The notes beneath the pieces were generated by a model, which was not told the origin of the DNA, did no database searches, and worked only from the letters and a program-made list of their open reading frames with translations. The translations under genes were made by a program, and so were the position numbers. From Bacteroidales bacterium (lineage in GTDB: Bacteria; Bacteroidota; Bacteroidia; Bacteroidales; UBA932), in contig JAGBTG010000035.1 in NCBI GenBank assembly GCA_017631435.1, positions 89,218 to 153,217 of the forward strand: a stretch of 64,000 nt of DNA. Reading direction: 5' to 3'. Within the stretch, counting starts at the first letter, position 1. Each line of letters starts with the position of its first letter. Below, piece after piece: positions 45,245 through 54,661 of the stretch.

Positions 45245-46693
45245 TTATCTGTTACAGTGCTGCTCTCTCAACAAATCAAGTACAGTCTTAACAGGGTTGA
45301 AAGTGATTAGCGGAGTCTCAACAAACTGGGTGTTCCAGTCGCTCATTGCACCGTTCCACAAACCTGGAAGCTCCTGAGCCTTAAGTGCCCTACCCTGGAA
45401 ACTCTTCTCTGAAATGAAACCTGTTTTAGGGTCTGTATGTTTAGAAAGGTCGTATTTCTCACCTTTGCAGTTTTTCACTGCACAAACAAGATCTACAGGA
45501 TTGAAGTGTGTAGCACCCTTCATTGCTTCCATTGCTTTTGCATTGTTCTTGTCAATCTGTGCAGCCTCAAGAATCTGCAATGATGTTGTGCCGTCCTCGC
45601 CAAGGATAACGTAAGGACCGCCACCAGGCTCACCCTCATTCTTAACCATACCGCATATTCTTACAGGACGGTCGAGTTTAGCCTTAAGTACAGCAACAAG
45701 TTCTGCATCTGGCATCTGAGGTACAGCCACACAGAATTCCTCCTCCATGAAAGTCTTGATTTCAGCCAAAGGAGCATCTGCACCTTTCTCTTCCAACTGC
45801 TTGAAGTATGCAAAAACTTTCTCCTGCAATTCTACAGCCTTGCCTACAAGAATTTTCTTCCAGCGGATAGTCTCATCAAGCAAAGACTCCTTAACAACAT
45901 TGTCAATGTTTTTGATTACAAGCACATCTGCATCAATCTCATTAAGATTTGCAAGCAAAGCACCATGTCCGCCCGGACGGAAAAGAAGTGAACCGTCATC
46001 TTTAGTGAACGGTTTGTTCTCCATATCAACGGCAACAATGTCAGTTGAAGGCTGCTGGTTAGTGAAAGTCACATGATACTTGCAACCGAATCTCTTCTCG
46101 TATTTTTCTTTTACCTGTGCATAAAGTTCCTCAAAACCTTTCTGATGCTCAACAGAAACGGTAACTACCATTCTCACATCACCATTCTTGTCTTTTGCAT
46201 ATAGTGCACCCTCTACTAGATGCTCCTCAAACGGAGTGCGGTTACCGTCCTCATATTTGTGGAACTGGATGAGTCCTTTAGGCATTGAGCCGTAATTCCA
46301 AGCCTTTGGATAAAGTGTAAGGTTAAGGATGTTCTGTGCATCAAAGAAAGGGAACAAAGTAATGTTCTCAACAAATTTTGCAGCAGGAGAACCCTCTTTA
46401 AGTTTCTCACCAGCCTTCAAAGCATCAGAAGCCTCAAAAAGGTCTTTGAACATTCTGGTTGCAGCACCTGAAGCAGGAACAAACTTGCATACATTTCCAG
46501 CATAGGAATCAGCAACTGCAATATATTTTGCCTGCTCATCCTCTGAAAGGACCTTAATTCCCTTTGCCGGAGTGGCAGCTGCCTCAATTGTAAGATAAGG
46601 GAAACCGGTCTCAAAGTTTTTCAACTGAGTCTCAAAAGTCTCTGCAGAGATACCACGTGCATCAATCTGCGCTTTCAAATTTTCAGATAACAT
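45245..46693 (-). CDS. DUF4301 family protein
   Basis: 482 residues. The C-K-F-V-P-A-S-G-A-A-T-R-M-F segment at about residues 71-84 and the R-P-G-G-H-G-A-L-L motif identify the DUF4301 family, mostly found in Bacteroidetes. The second motif and overall strand pattern resemble nucleotidyltransferase-type enzymes, but the reaction is not established. Cytoplasmic. Its start overlaps the end of pdxB by 11 bases, so it is the last gene of the thioesterase-pdxB-DUF4301 operon. A start is present at 46693 (ATG). Confidence 0.85.
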   Translation of the reverse strand: MLSENLKAQIDARGISAETFETQLKNFETGFPYLTIEAAATPAKGIKVLSEDEQAKYIAVADSYAGNVCKFVPASGAATRMFKDLFEASDALKAGEKLKEGSPAAKFVENITLFPFFDAQNILNLTLYPKAWNYGSMPKGLIQFHKYEDGNRTPFEEHLVEGALYAKDKNGDVRMVVTVSVEHQKGFEELYAQVKEKYEKRFGCKYHVTFTNQQPSTDIVAVDMENKPFTKDDGSLLFRPGGHGALLANLNEIDADVLVIKNIDNVVKESLLDETIRWKKILVGKAVELQEKVFAYFKQLEEKGADAPLAEIKTFMEEEFCVAVPQMPDAELVAVLKAKLDRPVRICGMVKNEGEPGGGPYVILGEDGTTSLQILEAAQIDKNNAKAMEAMKGATHFNPVDLVCAVKNCKGEKYDLSKHTDPKTGFISEKSFQGRALKAQELPGLWNGAMSDWNTQFVETPLITFNPVKTVLDLLREQHCNR

Positions 46694-47777
46694 AAAATTC
46701 TCTCCTGTATTTAAAATTTGATCTTAATAATTCAAAATTCTGCGGATTTGTCTTCAAATCTGCACAATGTTCAAAGATAGGAAAAATATTCTGGAAATAT
46801 TCACTAATTTGATTCTGAGAAAGTTCATTCTTGCAGAAGAAATTGTTGTTTTTCTCTTCTGGCACAATCTTGAAATCCTTCAGCACTTCAATTGCAAAAT
46901 GTTCGGCAACAGACTTAACAGCCATTGCAGTACCATTAACCTTTCCCTCATAAGAATACCCTGCAATATGTGGGGTGGCAATATCTGCAGCTTCCATCAA
47001 CTGAAGATTCAAGGCAGGTTCACCATTCCAGACATCCAGAATTACACCGTTCATCTTCCCGACAAATATAAGCAAGGCCTCATCCACAACCACCTCTCCC
47101 CTTGAAGAGTTAATGAAAATGGCACCATCCTTCATCTTTGAGAAGAACTCCTCCCCTGCCATGCCGCGTGAAGTTGGATTCAGATCTGTATGCATTGTAA
47201 CAATATCCGAATTCTCCAGCAGATAATCCAGTGAATAATAGTCCTTGAACTCATTGAGTTTCATATAGCCGTTATTGAAAGCAAGTGTCTGGGCACGCTC
47301 CTTTGCAGGATCACATCTGAGTACTTCAAACCCCATATACTCACCCATATTGGCAATACGGCTCCCCACATTCCCCACTCCAATGACTCCCAATGTCAAT
47401 TTTTTTCCCGATGGTGAAGAAGAAATGCCGTCGGGAAGAAGAATCCCTTTTTGGCATGCTATGGCATATAGAGATGTGAAGACATACTGCATAACCCCAC
47501 CTGCATTGCATCCGGCAGCATTTGCAACAGCAATGCCGGCTGAAGCGCAGTAGTCAAGATCTATGTGGTCCATTCCAATGGTTGCTGTAGCAATGAACTT
47601 CACTGCACTTCCATCAAGAAGGGCTGCATTGCACTTTGTGCGGGTACGGATTACAAGGGCATCCGCATCCTTCACATTTGCCGGAGCAAACTCTTTCCCA
47701 GGCAAATAAACAACCTCTGCATAAGGCTCAAAAACACCGTTAATGAACGGTATGTCCCTATCTACAAGAATCTTCAT
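46683..47777 (-). CDS. pdxB: 4-phosphoerythronate dehydrogenase
   Basis: 364 residues. D-isomer 2-hydroxyacid dehydrogenase acting in the DXP-independent-of-ribose route to pyridoxal phosphate. Rossmann motif G-V-I-G-V-G-N-V-G-S at about residues 133-142, catalytic Arg in N-S-S-R-G-E, Glu in W-N-G-E-P, and His in I-A-T-P-H-I-A-G-Y. The extended C-terminal dimerisation part distinguishes PdxB from SerA. The start is immediately next to the stop of the thioesterase gene, and the end overlaps DUF4301. Confidence 0.92.
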   Translation of the reverse strand: MKILVDRDIPFINGVFEPYAEVVYLPGKEFAPANVKDADALVIRTRTKCNAALLDGSAVKFIATATIGMDHIDLDYCASAGIAVANAAGCNAGGVMQYVFTSLYAIACQKGILLPDGISSSPSGKKLTLGVIGVGNVGSRIANMGEYMGFEVLRCDPAKERAQTLAFNNGYMKLNEFKDYYSLDYLLENSDIVTMHTDLNPTSRGMAGEEFFSKMKDGAIFINSSRGEVVVDEALLIFVGKMNGVILDVWNGEPALNLQLMEAADIATPHIAGYSYEGKVNGTAMAVKSVAEHFAIEVLKDFKIVPEEKNNNFFCKNELSQNQISEYFQNIFPIFEHCADLKTNPQNFELLRSNFKYRREFYVI

Positions 47778-48518
47778 CTAGAAATTGATTTTTACACTGA
47801 AACTTGGCTTGCCTTCAACCTTGCCCTGAATGTAGCATACAGTGGAACCGTCAACTGTCTCCTCTACCTTGTACAGGTCCACACTCTCACCAGGAAGAAC
47901 CTCGGAATCAAAATTTACAAGAAGTTCCTTTATTGGATTTTTGCTTACAAGATCATAATCAAGCACATCCAATGCCCAAACTACATATTTCACATTGTTC
48001 ACATGGCCGTTAGTGTCAATGTCACTCCATACAACCTTATGTGTACCGGCAAGTTCAGGCTCAATATCCTTTGGCATAGTAACTTTTTCTGCCTGCTCCT
48101 CAATGGCAAAACCAGCCTTTGAGTTGTCAAAGTTTTCTGCAAGCTCACGGTCTCTTACCATCCGTCGGGAAGCAAGATCAATTATAAGCCATGATGTGGT
48201 TGCACTTATAAGCTTGTTGCCCTGAGGGTCCTCCATAAGAAAATCCCTCAGATAGAAAATCCTGTTGGCTCCTTTATGCCAGGTTTTGAAAACTACATTA
48301 TCCCTCCATTTTGGGTACTGGTGAAATATCAGTTTCACCCTTGAAAGCACCCAGGCTGTATTGCCTGAAATCATCTTGTCATAGCCAAAGCCCAGTGTCT
48401 CGGCATCCCTTCCGGCAGCCTCCTGCATAATGTCCAGCATCGCAGCAGGACGGAACAGGTGGTTTGCATTTGCCTCATAACATGAGACTATTCTGTTTTC
48501 TGTGTAGGTTTTATTCAT
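47778..48518 (-). CDS. Acyl-ACP thioesterase
   Basis: 246 residues, two hotdog domains. Releases free fatty acids from acyl carrier protein. The first domain holds the R-P-A-A-M-L-D-I-M-Q-E-A-A-G segment; the second holds the catalytic region W-S-D-I-D-T-N-G-H-V-N-N-V-K-Y with the Asp, Asn and His residues expected for FatA/FatB-like enzymes. First gene of a three-gene operon with pdxB and DUF4301, with a good promoter. Confidence 0.92.
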   Translation of the reverse strand: MNKTYTENRIVSCYEANANHLFRPAAMLDIMQEAAGRDAETLGFGYDKMISGNTAWVLSRVKLIFHQYPKWRDNVVFKTWHKGANRIFYLRDFLMEDPQGNKLISATTSWLIIDLASRRMVRDRELAENFDNSKAGFAIEEQAEKVTMPKDIEPELAGTHKVVWSDIDTNGHVNNVKYVVWALDVLDYDLVSKNPIKELLVNFDSEVLPGESVDLYKVEETVDGSTVCYIQGKVEGKPSFSVKINF

Positions 48519-48538
48519 TTTAACTGAAATTCGTCAAG

Positions 48539-48569
48539 CAAAGATACCTTAAATTGGTTACGGGCCCAA
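48539..48569 (-). promoter_or_regulatory. Promoter of the thioesterase-pdxB-DUF4301 operon
   Basis: On the minus strand TTG (48567-48569) precedes TATCTTTG (48539-48546) by 20 bases, a full consensus -33/-7 pair. Confidence 0.6.
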
Positions 48570-48582
48570 CAAATTTTTTATA

Positions 48583-48590
48583 TACTTTTG
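48583..48590 (+). promoter_or_regulatory. -7 box of the small His-containing protein gene
   Basis: TACTTTTG, 16 bases before the ATG at 48607. It overlaps the divergent promoter region of the thioesterase gene. Confidence 0.45.
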
Positions 48591-48606
48591 TACAGAAATT
48601 CATTGG

Positions 48607-48939
48607 ATGAAGCACTGGTTAACATATACGGGAAAATTTACAGCAGTTTACATAATCATGTATCTGCTGCTCAATTCTGTATTTGTGCATACACATCTGA
48701 TTGATGGAGAACTTGTAACCCACTCACACCCTTTTACTGCTAACCAGCATACTGCAGGTGAAGCCTCTATAATAAAGACTTTCAACAACTCATTAGGCAT
48801 TGCCCAAAACCAGACTCAGGTACCTGAACTGGAATTTAAAGCATATACGCCGTACAAGAGTGAGTATGTAAATTTATACAGATACAATTATTCTTATTTC
48901 AAGCCGTTCCGTGGCCCACCATCTCTTTATAACCTATAG
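48607..48939 (+). CDS. Small exported or membrane protein with a His motif, next to a TonB receptor
   Basis: 110 residues. A hydrophobic N-terminal segment (residues about 11-28) is followed at once by V-H-T-H-L-I-D-G-E-L-V-T-H-S-H-P-F, with five His in a short span, suggesting metal binding in the periplasm. The C-terminus is Tyr-rich. No named family recognised. It precedes the TonB-dependent receptor by 42 bases with no terminator between, so the two are probably co-transcribed and may share a metal or metal-chelate substrate (inference). Confidence 0.65.
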   Translation: MKHWLTYTGKFTAVYIIMYLLLNSVFVHTHLIDGELVTHSHPFTANQHTAGEASIIKTFNNSLGIAQNQTQVPELEFKAYTPYKSEYVNLYRYNYSYFKPFRGPPSLYNL

Positions 48940-48981
48940 AGAGAACATTGAATAATAACCTGATATAAATACAACTGAACA

Positions 48982-51276
48982 ATGAAACAACATATTACTA
49001 TGTTGCTGTTGTTTACTGTCCTTGCGTTTACCCTTAAGGCTCAGGGTAACGATCCTCATATCATTGGACATGTAACCGACAGCAAAACCCATGAACATAT
49101 CCCATTTGTAACCATAAGAATCATAGAGGCCAATATAGCTACATATACAGATGCTACAGGTCATTACAAATTAAGCTCATTTCCTGCTGGAACCTACACT
49201 TTGGAGGCATCTGCAATTGGTTATGTAACAAAAACCTGCAAAGTGGAAGCAAGAAACAATACCACTGCCACCATCAATTTTGAAATAGAAGAAGACAACC
49301 TCATGCTCGACCAGCTTGTTGTAACCGGCAACAGGAATGAGACCAAGAAACGCCATAGTGCAACACTTGTAAATGTAGTCAACAATGCAGTGTTCAATAT
49401 GGCAAATGCATCATCTCTTGCAGACGGCCTCAATTTCCAGCCGGGAGTAAGGGTTGAGAATGACTGTCAGAACTGCGGATTTACACAAGTAAGGATAAAC
49501 GGTCTTGATGGCCATTACTCACAAATACTGATGAATTCAAAACCTGTCTTTTCGGCACTTGCCGGTGTTTATGGACTGGAGCATATTCCTGCCACTATGA
49601 TAGACAGGGTTGAAGTGATGAGAGGCGGTGGCTCAGCACTATTCGGATCTTCTGCTATAGGCGGTACAATCAATATCATCACTAAAGATCCGGTGCAGAA
49701 TTCTGCCGAGGTCAGCCATTCAATAACCTCAATTGGAATGAGCAGCAGTTTGGACAACAATACAACAATAAATGCCTCTACTGTAAATCCAAATGGAAGA
49801 AGCGGAATCTTCATTTACGGACAAAACCGTATAAGGGACTGGTATGACCACAATGATGACGGGTTCAGCGAGGCTGGTACAATCAATTCAAAAACAATAG
49901 GCATCAACACATTCTATAACCTTTCCGTCAACTCCAAATTGAAGGCAGAATACAGCACTACAGATGAATTCAGAAGAGGAGGAGACCAGTTTGAAGTTCC
50001 TGCCCACCAGGCAATGATAGCTGAGCAGACAGACCATCAGATAAATGCAGCAAGCATATCATTTGACATGTGGAGCGATGACTATAAAAACAAATTCAAT
50101 GTTTATTCGGCTTTAAGGGATACAAAAAGGGACAGCTACTATGGATCAAACATGGATCCCAATGCATACGGCTCTACCCATGACAAAGTATTTGTTGCAG
50201 GAAGCCAGTTCATACATTCGTTTACCAGACTGTGGTTCATGCCTTCTGAATTGATAGCTGGAATTGAATACAACTACAATTACCTCAATGATATTACAGT
50301 GGGCTATGACCACAATGCAACACAAAGGGTTAACATATATTCAGCATTTTTGCAGAATGAATGGAGAAGTGAAAAATGGGGATTTTTGTTGGGTGCAAGA
50401 ATAGACAAGCATTCATTGGTTGACAAGGCAATTGTATCACCAAGATCAAACATCAGGTACAATCCTTCAGACAAGCTCAATTTCAGGCTCTCCTACTCTA
50501 CCGGTGTCCGTGCTCCACAGGCCTTTGATGAAGATTTCCATATTGCTATTGTGGGCGGTGAAAGGGTTGTGACTGTTTTGGCAGATGATCTTAAGGAAGA
50601 GAGTTCCCACAGTTTCAGTTTCTCAGCAGACTGGTATCCAACTATCGGGAAGACAAAAGCAAACATTATGCTTGAACTGTTCAGTACACAACTGAAAGAT
50701 GTATTTACTATAAGGATGCTGGAAGAATTTGACAATAAAGGCAATCAGGTACAGGAACGCTACAATGGCAGTGGAGCCACTGTTTATGGTGCAAACATTG
50801 AGGGAAAAGCTCTCTTTTCACAATCATTAATGCTGCAAGGAGGCCTTACATGGCAAAAAAGCAGATATAAAGAACCTGAGCAATGGAGTGAAAACCCAGA
50901 AGTAGCACCGGAGAAAAAAATGTTCCGTACTCCCGACATTTATGGATATTTTACAATGCAATATACTCCCGACAAAAAATTTACAGCATCACTGACAGGA
51001 ACATATTCCGGAAAAATGCTTGTTCAGCACATGGAAAGTTCAGGCACAGAAACAGATATTGCTGTAACAACACCGTCTTTCTTTGATATGAACCTTAAAC
51101 TTGCAAAGGATTTTTCCCTTCTCCAGGGGGTAACTCTTCAGGCAAATTGCGGTATAATGAACATTTTCAACTCCTTCCAGGATGACTTTGACAAAGGGGT
51201 TGACCGTGATTCAGGTTATATGTACGGACCAATGATACCCCGTAGCGTATATGCAGGAATAAAGCTGTCTTGGTAG
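48982..51276 (+). CDS. TonB-dependent outer-membrane receptor
   Basis: 764 residues. Signal peptide, then a carboxypeptidase-regulatory-like domain (I-I-G-H-V-T-D-S-K-T-H-E-H-I-P-F) to about residue 110, a plug domain (V-V-T-G-N-R-N-E, then I-D-R-V-E-V-M-R-G-G-G-S-A-L-F-G-S) and a 22-strand-type barrel. The plug carries C-Q-N-C-G-F, a Cys pair seen in some Bacteroidetes receptors of the BtuB/CirA class. It imports a siderophore, metal chelate, haem or cobalamin; no SusD partner is present, which argues against glycans. A terminator covers the stop codon. Confidence 0.92.
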   Translation: MKQHITMLLLFTVLAFTLKAQGNDPHIIGHVTDSKTHEHIPFVTIRIIEANIATYTDATGHYKLSSFPAGTYTLEASAIGYVTKTCKVEARNNTTATINFEIEEDNLMLDQLVVTGNRNETKKRHSATLVNVVNNAVFNMANASSLADGLNFQPGVRVENDCQNCGFTQVRINGLDGHYSQILMNSKPVFSALAGVYGLEHIPATMIDRVEVMRGGGSALFGSSAIGGTINIITKDPVQNSAEVSHSITSIGMSSSLDNNTTINASTVNPNGRSGIFIYGQNRIRDWYDHNDDGFSEAGTINSKTIGINTFYNLSVNSKLKAEYSTTDEFRRGGDQFEVPAHQAMIAEQTDHQINAASISFDMWSDDYKNKFNVYSALRDTKRDSYYGSNMDPNAYGSTHDKVFVAGSQFIHSFTRLWFMPSELIAGIEYNYNYLNDITVGYDHNATQRVNIYSAFLQNEWRSEKWGFLLGARIDKHSLVDKAIVSPRSNIRYNPSDKLNFRLSYSTGVRAPQAFDEDFHIAIVGGERVVTVLADDLKEESSHSFSFSADWYPTIGKTKANIMLELFSTQLKDVFTIRMLEEFDNKGNQVQERYNGSGATVYGANIEGKALFSQSLMLQGGLTWQKSRYKEPEQWSENPEVAPEKKMFRTPDIYGYFTMQYTPDKKFTASLTGTYSGKMLVQHMESSGTETDIAVTTPSFFDMNLKLAKDFSLLQGVTLQANCGIMNIFNSFQDDFDKGVDRDSGYMYGPMIPRSVYAGIKLSW

Positions 51277-51287
51277 ACAGCTTTTTC
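51261..51287 (+). terminator. Terminator of the TonB receptor gene
   Basis: AAAGCTGTCT pairs with AGACAGCTTT, followed by T-rich sequence; the stop codon is in the loop and stem. Confidence 0.8.
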
Positions 51288-51292
51288 CTTTT

Positions 51293-52261
51293 TTACTGGT
51301 TTCTGATTTTGTTTCCCAATATGAATCCAAAAATACCGGTAAGGAGAATTCCTATTGTTGTTTGAATAACATTGAGCATATCTACGAGTGGAGATACATC
51401 CTGGAGTATATCAGAATCCATTCCTACCATATTCTTCAGGCTGATTCCAAATGCCTGGCTATATTCAAGCAATGAAACGTTCTCTGTAAATGCCCAGGCA
51501 AAGAAAAATACAGTTAGAATGTATGTAAGAATCATCTTAGTCATACTTTCTCCATAACCGAAGAACAGGTCTGACAAGAAGTTTGTGGAGATATGCAAAA
51601 TATTGGACAACTTTTTACCAAATGGAATTTTATCATCTGACAGTTCACTTATCATTCGCATTCGCTCCATCCTCTTACCCTGAACATAAGCCCAGTTGCC
51701 GTCTGCAATATACCCTTTACCTGTCCATAATGCATTGAAATTCTTATAGATTACCTCAGCATCAGCCCATCTTGCATCTACAGCGGCCTGAGGACTCCAG
51801 TCTGATTTAACATTAAGGTCATTTGTCCTTTCACCAGTTCCGTACATATGCCAGTCAACAAGGAATTTCCTGTATTCATCCTTGTTTTGCTGAAGAATTC
51901 GGCTCTCCTTAAGATTCTCTTTACGGATTATTGCACAATCGCCAAGATATGTCTTGTTAAGGCTGCAATTTGAAAATGAACTGCCGTTGAAAATTACAAC
52001 ACCATCAATGAATGCCCTGTAAAAATCGCAAAAATCTATCTGGGCCCCCTCAAAAGTACCATGCTGAATCTCTGCATATCTGAAATCACTCCAGGAAATC
52101 CTGGCATTCCTGAATCGGCAATGGACCATCTCACAACCCTTAAAATTCACCCTCTCCAGAGTACAACCTGAAAAATCAATTTTCTCAAGTTTTTCTCCCG
52201 ACAGGTCAACTCCTATAATCCTTTTTGTTTCAATCAGTTTAAGCAACTCTTCCCTTTCCAT
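51293..52261 (-). CDS. Pentapeptide-repeat protein with a C-terminal two-helix membrane domain
   Basis: 322 residues. Residues about 15-115 form a right-handed pentapeptide solenoid (D-L-S-G-E, D-F-S-G-C, N-F-K-G-C, D-F-R-Y-A, T-F-E-G-A, S-F-S-N-C). A helical region follows, then two membrane segments at about 243-263 and 295-318 separated by a short hydrophobic region. This resembles the Ion_trans_2 pore layout, but no selectivity-filter motif is visible. The physiological role is unknown. Divergent from the MORN/Sel1 gene. Confidence 0.8.
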   Translation of the reverse strand: MEREELLKLIETKRIIGVDLSGEKLEKIDFSGCTLERVNFKGCEMVHCRFRNARISWSDFRYAEIQHGTFEGAQIDFCDFYRAFIDGVVIFNGSSFSNCSLNKTYLGDCAIIRKENLKESRILQQNKDEYRKFLVDWHMYGTGERTNDLNVKSDWSPQAAVDARWADAEVIYKNFNALWTGKGYIADGNWAYVQGKRMERMRMISELSDDKIPFGKKLSNILHISTNFLSDLFFGYGESMTKMILTYILTVFFFAWAFTENVSLLEYSQAFGISLKNMVGMDSDILQDVSPLVDMLNVIQTTIGILLTGIFGFILGNKIRNQ

Positions 52262-52283
52262 AATACGGATATAAATTTAATTG

Positions 52284-52291
52284 CAAAATTA
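52284..52291 (-). promoter_or_regulatory. -7 box of the pentapeptide-repeat gene
   Basis: Reads TAATTTTG on the minus strand, 22 bases before the start codon. Confidence 0.4.
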
Positions 52292-52313
52292 GTCAAAAAC
52301 TGCATAATATCAT

Positions 52314-52321
52314 TATATTTG
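52314..52321 (+). promoter_or_regulatory. -7 box of the MORN/Sel1 gene
   Basis: TATATTTG, 21 bases before the ATG at 52343. Confidence 0.45.
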
Positions 52322-52342
52322 TAACAACCCATATAGCAGGCT

Positions 52343-54241
52343 ATGAAACTACCACAAAACATCTCCAAAATTATCAGGAAATCATACACAGGCCAGAAGG
52401 ATGACAACGGTTGCCCTCATGGACATGGTATAATGGAATACTCAACCAGTTCCGGAAAGAAATACAAATACGAGGGACATTTTGAGCACGGAGTGCGTTC
52501 CGGATATGGAATATGGCATGAATCAATCCAGTTTATCCGAGAATATGAGCCATGGGAATGGGCACAGATGGGAGATTATGACAGTGCAGGAAGATTGATC
52601 CGTCCAAATACCAAACCCGGTCCACGTAAGGAGGTAGTCAATTGTTGGGATGAGAAATTCAGAGGATGGTGGATTAATGATGATGCTGCCCACAGCCTAA
52701 AACACAAGAAGTACACAAACTGGCAGATTGACCTTTTTGAAAATGAAAAGATTTTGGGCAGTTTGCTTGATTTCAATGCAGTGAGGATGTTGCCTGAACA
52801 GATGGCTTATCAACTCATGACCATTGACAAGCCGCACGCTAAATATGCATACGGCTTATGGCTTTGGGCATGTAACAATGACAGTGATTCACTTAAAAAA
52901 GCCTTCAGTATTTTTAAGGAAACAGCTGGCAAAGGGATAGTTGATGCCATTCAGATGATATCCAGAATGTACTGGCTTGGAGAGGCTTATGATGATGAAA
53001 AAGAGATGTTCGTAATGGACCGCAAATTGTCCGTGGAGCTGACAGCACAGGCAATTGAAAAAGGGAGCATTCTGGCTAAATTAAGGAATAACAGAGATTT
53101 GTTCTATGGCACAACAGAGATGACAGCTGACCCGCAAGCCGCCATTGCCCAGGCAGAGCAGGAAGCTACAGCCTACAGCGAATCCATAATGTGGATAGAG
53201 CAACTTGGAGACTTTTACAATTATAATGGAGATAAAGATAGAGCTATCAAAGCATACTCTAAATGTATCATCAATGGTCATTATGCCCCAATATACGACA
53301 TTGCAATGATATATCTCAATAATGGAGATGAGGAATACTATAAGACCCTGATGAAATTGGGTATTGAACTGGGAGTGCCCGACTGCCTGATACTGGGATT
53401 TGAGAATGAACACAGATGGGATTCTTTAAGCGGTGACGAAAGGCTTGACATTTACCGCAAAATGAAAAGAAATCTCACCCAAGGCATAGCATTTGGCAGT
53501 GGTGTCTGCGCATATATTTTGGCGGATTCATTGCTGAACGGCAAATTAGGATTTGATATGGATCTGCGAATGGGAAAGGAATATGCCCACATTGCATTGA
53601 CTTATGGCTTCAATCCGGCTGCAAATCTTGTGATTGAGGCAGCAGAAACTTTTGATGATCCTGATTTCATATCGGATGATGAGCTTCTCAGACTAAGGTA
53701 TGATGCATTGCGCTATGGCATTGAAGATCAGCTGGATTATGTTATCGGGAATAAGGATACCTATATTGAAATGGGATACGGTGATGATATTGAAAAGGTA
53801 TGGATCCCTTTATGGAAGAAGAATCATCCCGATGAAAAGACTCAGGTCTCCCCTTCTGTAATTGTCATTAAACCATCGGGAATTGCTTCCATAGTAGAAG
53901 CTGATGTATTTGCCATGTCATATAGGGAGATGTGTCAACTTATAGATGCAGAGGGTCTAGACGCAGTTCATATTTCCCAATCATTGAATAAGATCTCCAA
54001 GAATTGTGCATTCAGAGGCTATAATGTTGCCATGTATGCAGACAGGAACAGTTACGCAAAAGACTTGCCTGACAACGCAATCGGTACTATGCTTTATGGA
54101 ACCGGTGCAGAAATAAGAGGTGCCGTAATCATTGCCCTTGAAGACAACAAGTACGACACCCATCCGTTCCATTTCAAGGAGGACCTTGATAATGTTCTCA
54201 ATGAGATATCAAATCTCACTGGTGGCCTGCTCAGACGTTGA
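52343..54241 (+). CDS. MORN- and Sel1-repeat protein
   Basis: 632 residues, no signal peptide. MORN-like repeats lie near residues 22-60 (G-C-P-H-G-H-G-I-M-E-Y and Y-E-G-H-F-E-H-G-V-R-S-G-Y-G). Sel1-like helical repeats follow from about 165 to 430 (A-K-Y-A-Y-G-L-W-L-W-A, A-I-K-A-Y-S-K-C-I-I-N-G). A separate C-terminal domain begins near residue 510 (V-I-V-I-K-P-S-G-I-A-S) and is not recognised. Repeat types point to a protein-binding scaffold. It and the Sel1 gene at 59196 flank a four-gene operon of unknown function. Confidence 0.75.
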   Translation: MKLPQNISKIIRKSYTGQKDDNGCPHGHGIMEYSTSSGKKYKYEGHFEHGVRSGYGIWHESIQFIREYEPWEWAQMGDYDSAGRLIRPNTKPGPRKEVVNCWDEKFRGWWINDDAAHSLKHKKYTNWQIDLFENEKILGSLLDFNAVRMLPEQMAYQLMTIDKPHAKYAYGLWLWACNNDSDSLKKAFSIFKETAGKGIVDAIQMISRMYWLGEAYDDEKEMFVMDRKLSVELTAQAIEKGSILAKLRNNRDLFYGTTEMTADPQAAIAQAEQEATAYSESIMWIEQLGDFYNYNGDKDRAIKAYSKCIINGHYAPIYDIAMIYLNNGDEEYYKTLMKLGIELGVPDCLILGFENEHRWDSLSGDERLDIYRKMKRNLTQGIAFGSGVCAYILADSLLNGKLGFDMDLRMGKEYAHIALTYGFNPAANLVIEAAETFDDPDFISDDELLRLRYDALRYGIEDQLDYVIGNKDTYIEMGYGDDIEKVWIPLWKKNHPDEKTQVSPSVIVIKPSGIASIVEADVFAMSYREMCQLIDAEGLDAVHISQSLNKISKNCAFRGYNVAMYADRNSYAKDLPDNAIGTMLYGTGAEIRGAVIIALEDNKYDTHPFHFKEDLDNVLNEISNLTGGLLRR

Positions 54242-54256
54242 CAGACAGAAATTTGT

Positions 54257-54628
54257 TCACTTTTTTACAAGAGTAAGTGTGAAGGAATAGCAATATCTTC
54301 CAGAGCAGAAACTCTCACGATGTTGTGGTTCGGCAAACGTAATCTTGAATTTTGAACTGTACTGTGAGTATTGGAAAGATGTTTCCAATACCAAACCGTC
54401 TTTTAGGACTTCAAGAACCTTGAAATTGAAATCGGGAAAAATCAATTTTTCAATTCCATACAGCTTCCATTCTTCTTTTCTTGGAGAAAATAAGGTGACA
54501 CCTTCCTTAAGGATTACTCCATTAAGGTCACATTCAAAGCTGTCTACAAGGTCAATATCTTCTCCTGTCACCTCGTTCTCGGATGACGCACATGTTTTGA
54601 GGAGAAACTTGTAATTGTGAAAACTCAT
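54257..54628 (-). CDS. Hypothetical protein, last gene of a four-gene operon
   Basis: 123 residues, no signal peptide or membrane segment. It looks like a small mixed beta protein (N-Y-K-F-L-L-K-T-C at the N-terminus, V-L-E-V-L-K-D-G-L-V-L-E-T in the middle, Y-S-F-T-L-T-L-V-K-K at the end). No family recognised. Lies 33 bases after the DUF1963 gene in the same direction; size and position match the small accessory proteins of toxin or effector operons, without proof. Confidence 0.6.
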   Translation of the reverse strand: MSFHNYKFLLKTCASSENEVTGEDIDLVDSFECDLNGVILKEGVTLFSPRKEEWKLYGIEKLIFPDFNFKVLEVLKDGLVLETSFQYSQYSSKFKITFAEPQHRESFCSGRYCYSFTLTLVKK

Positions 54629-54661
54629 ATATTTATAAATTTAAATGATTCTGTTTGGAGT

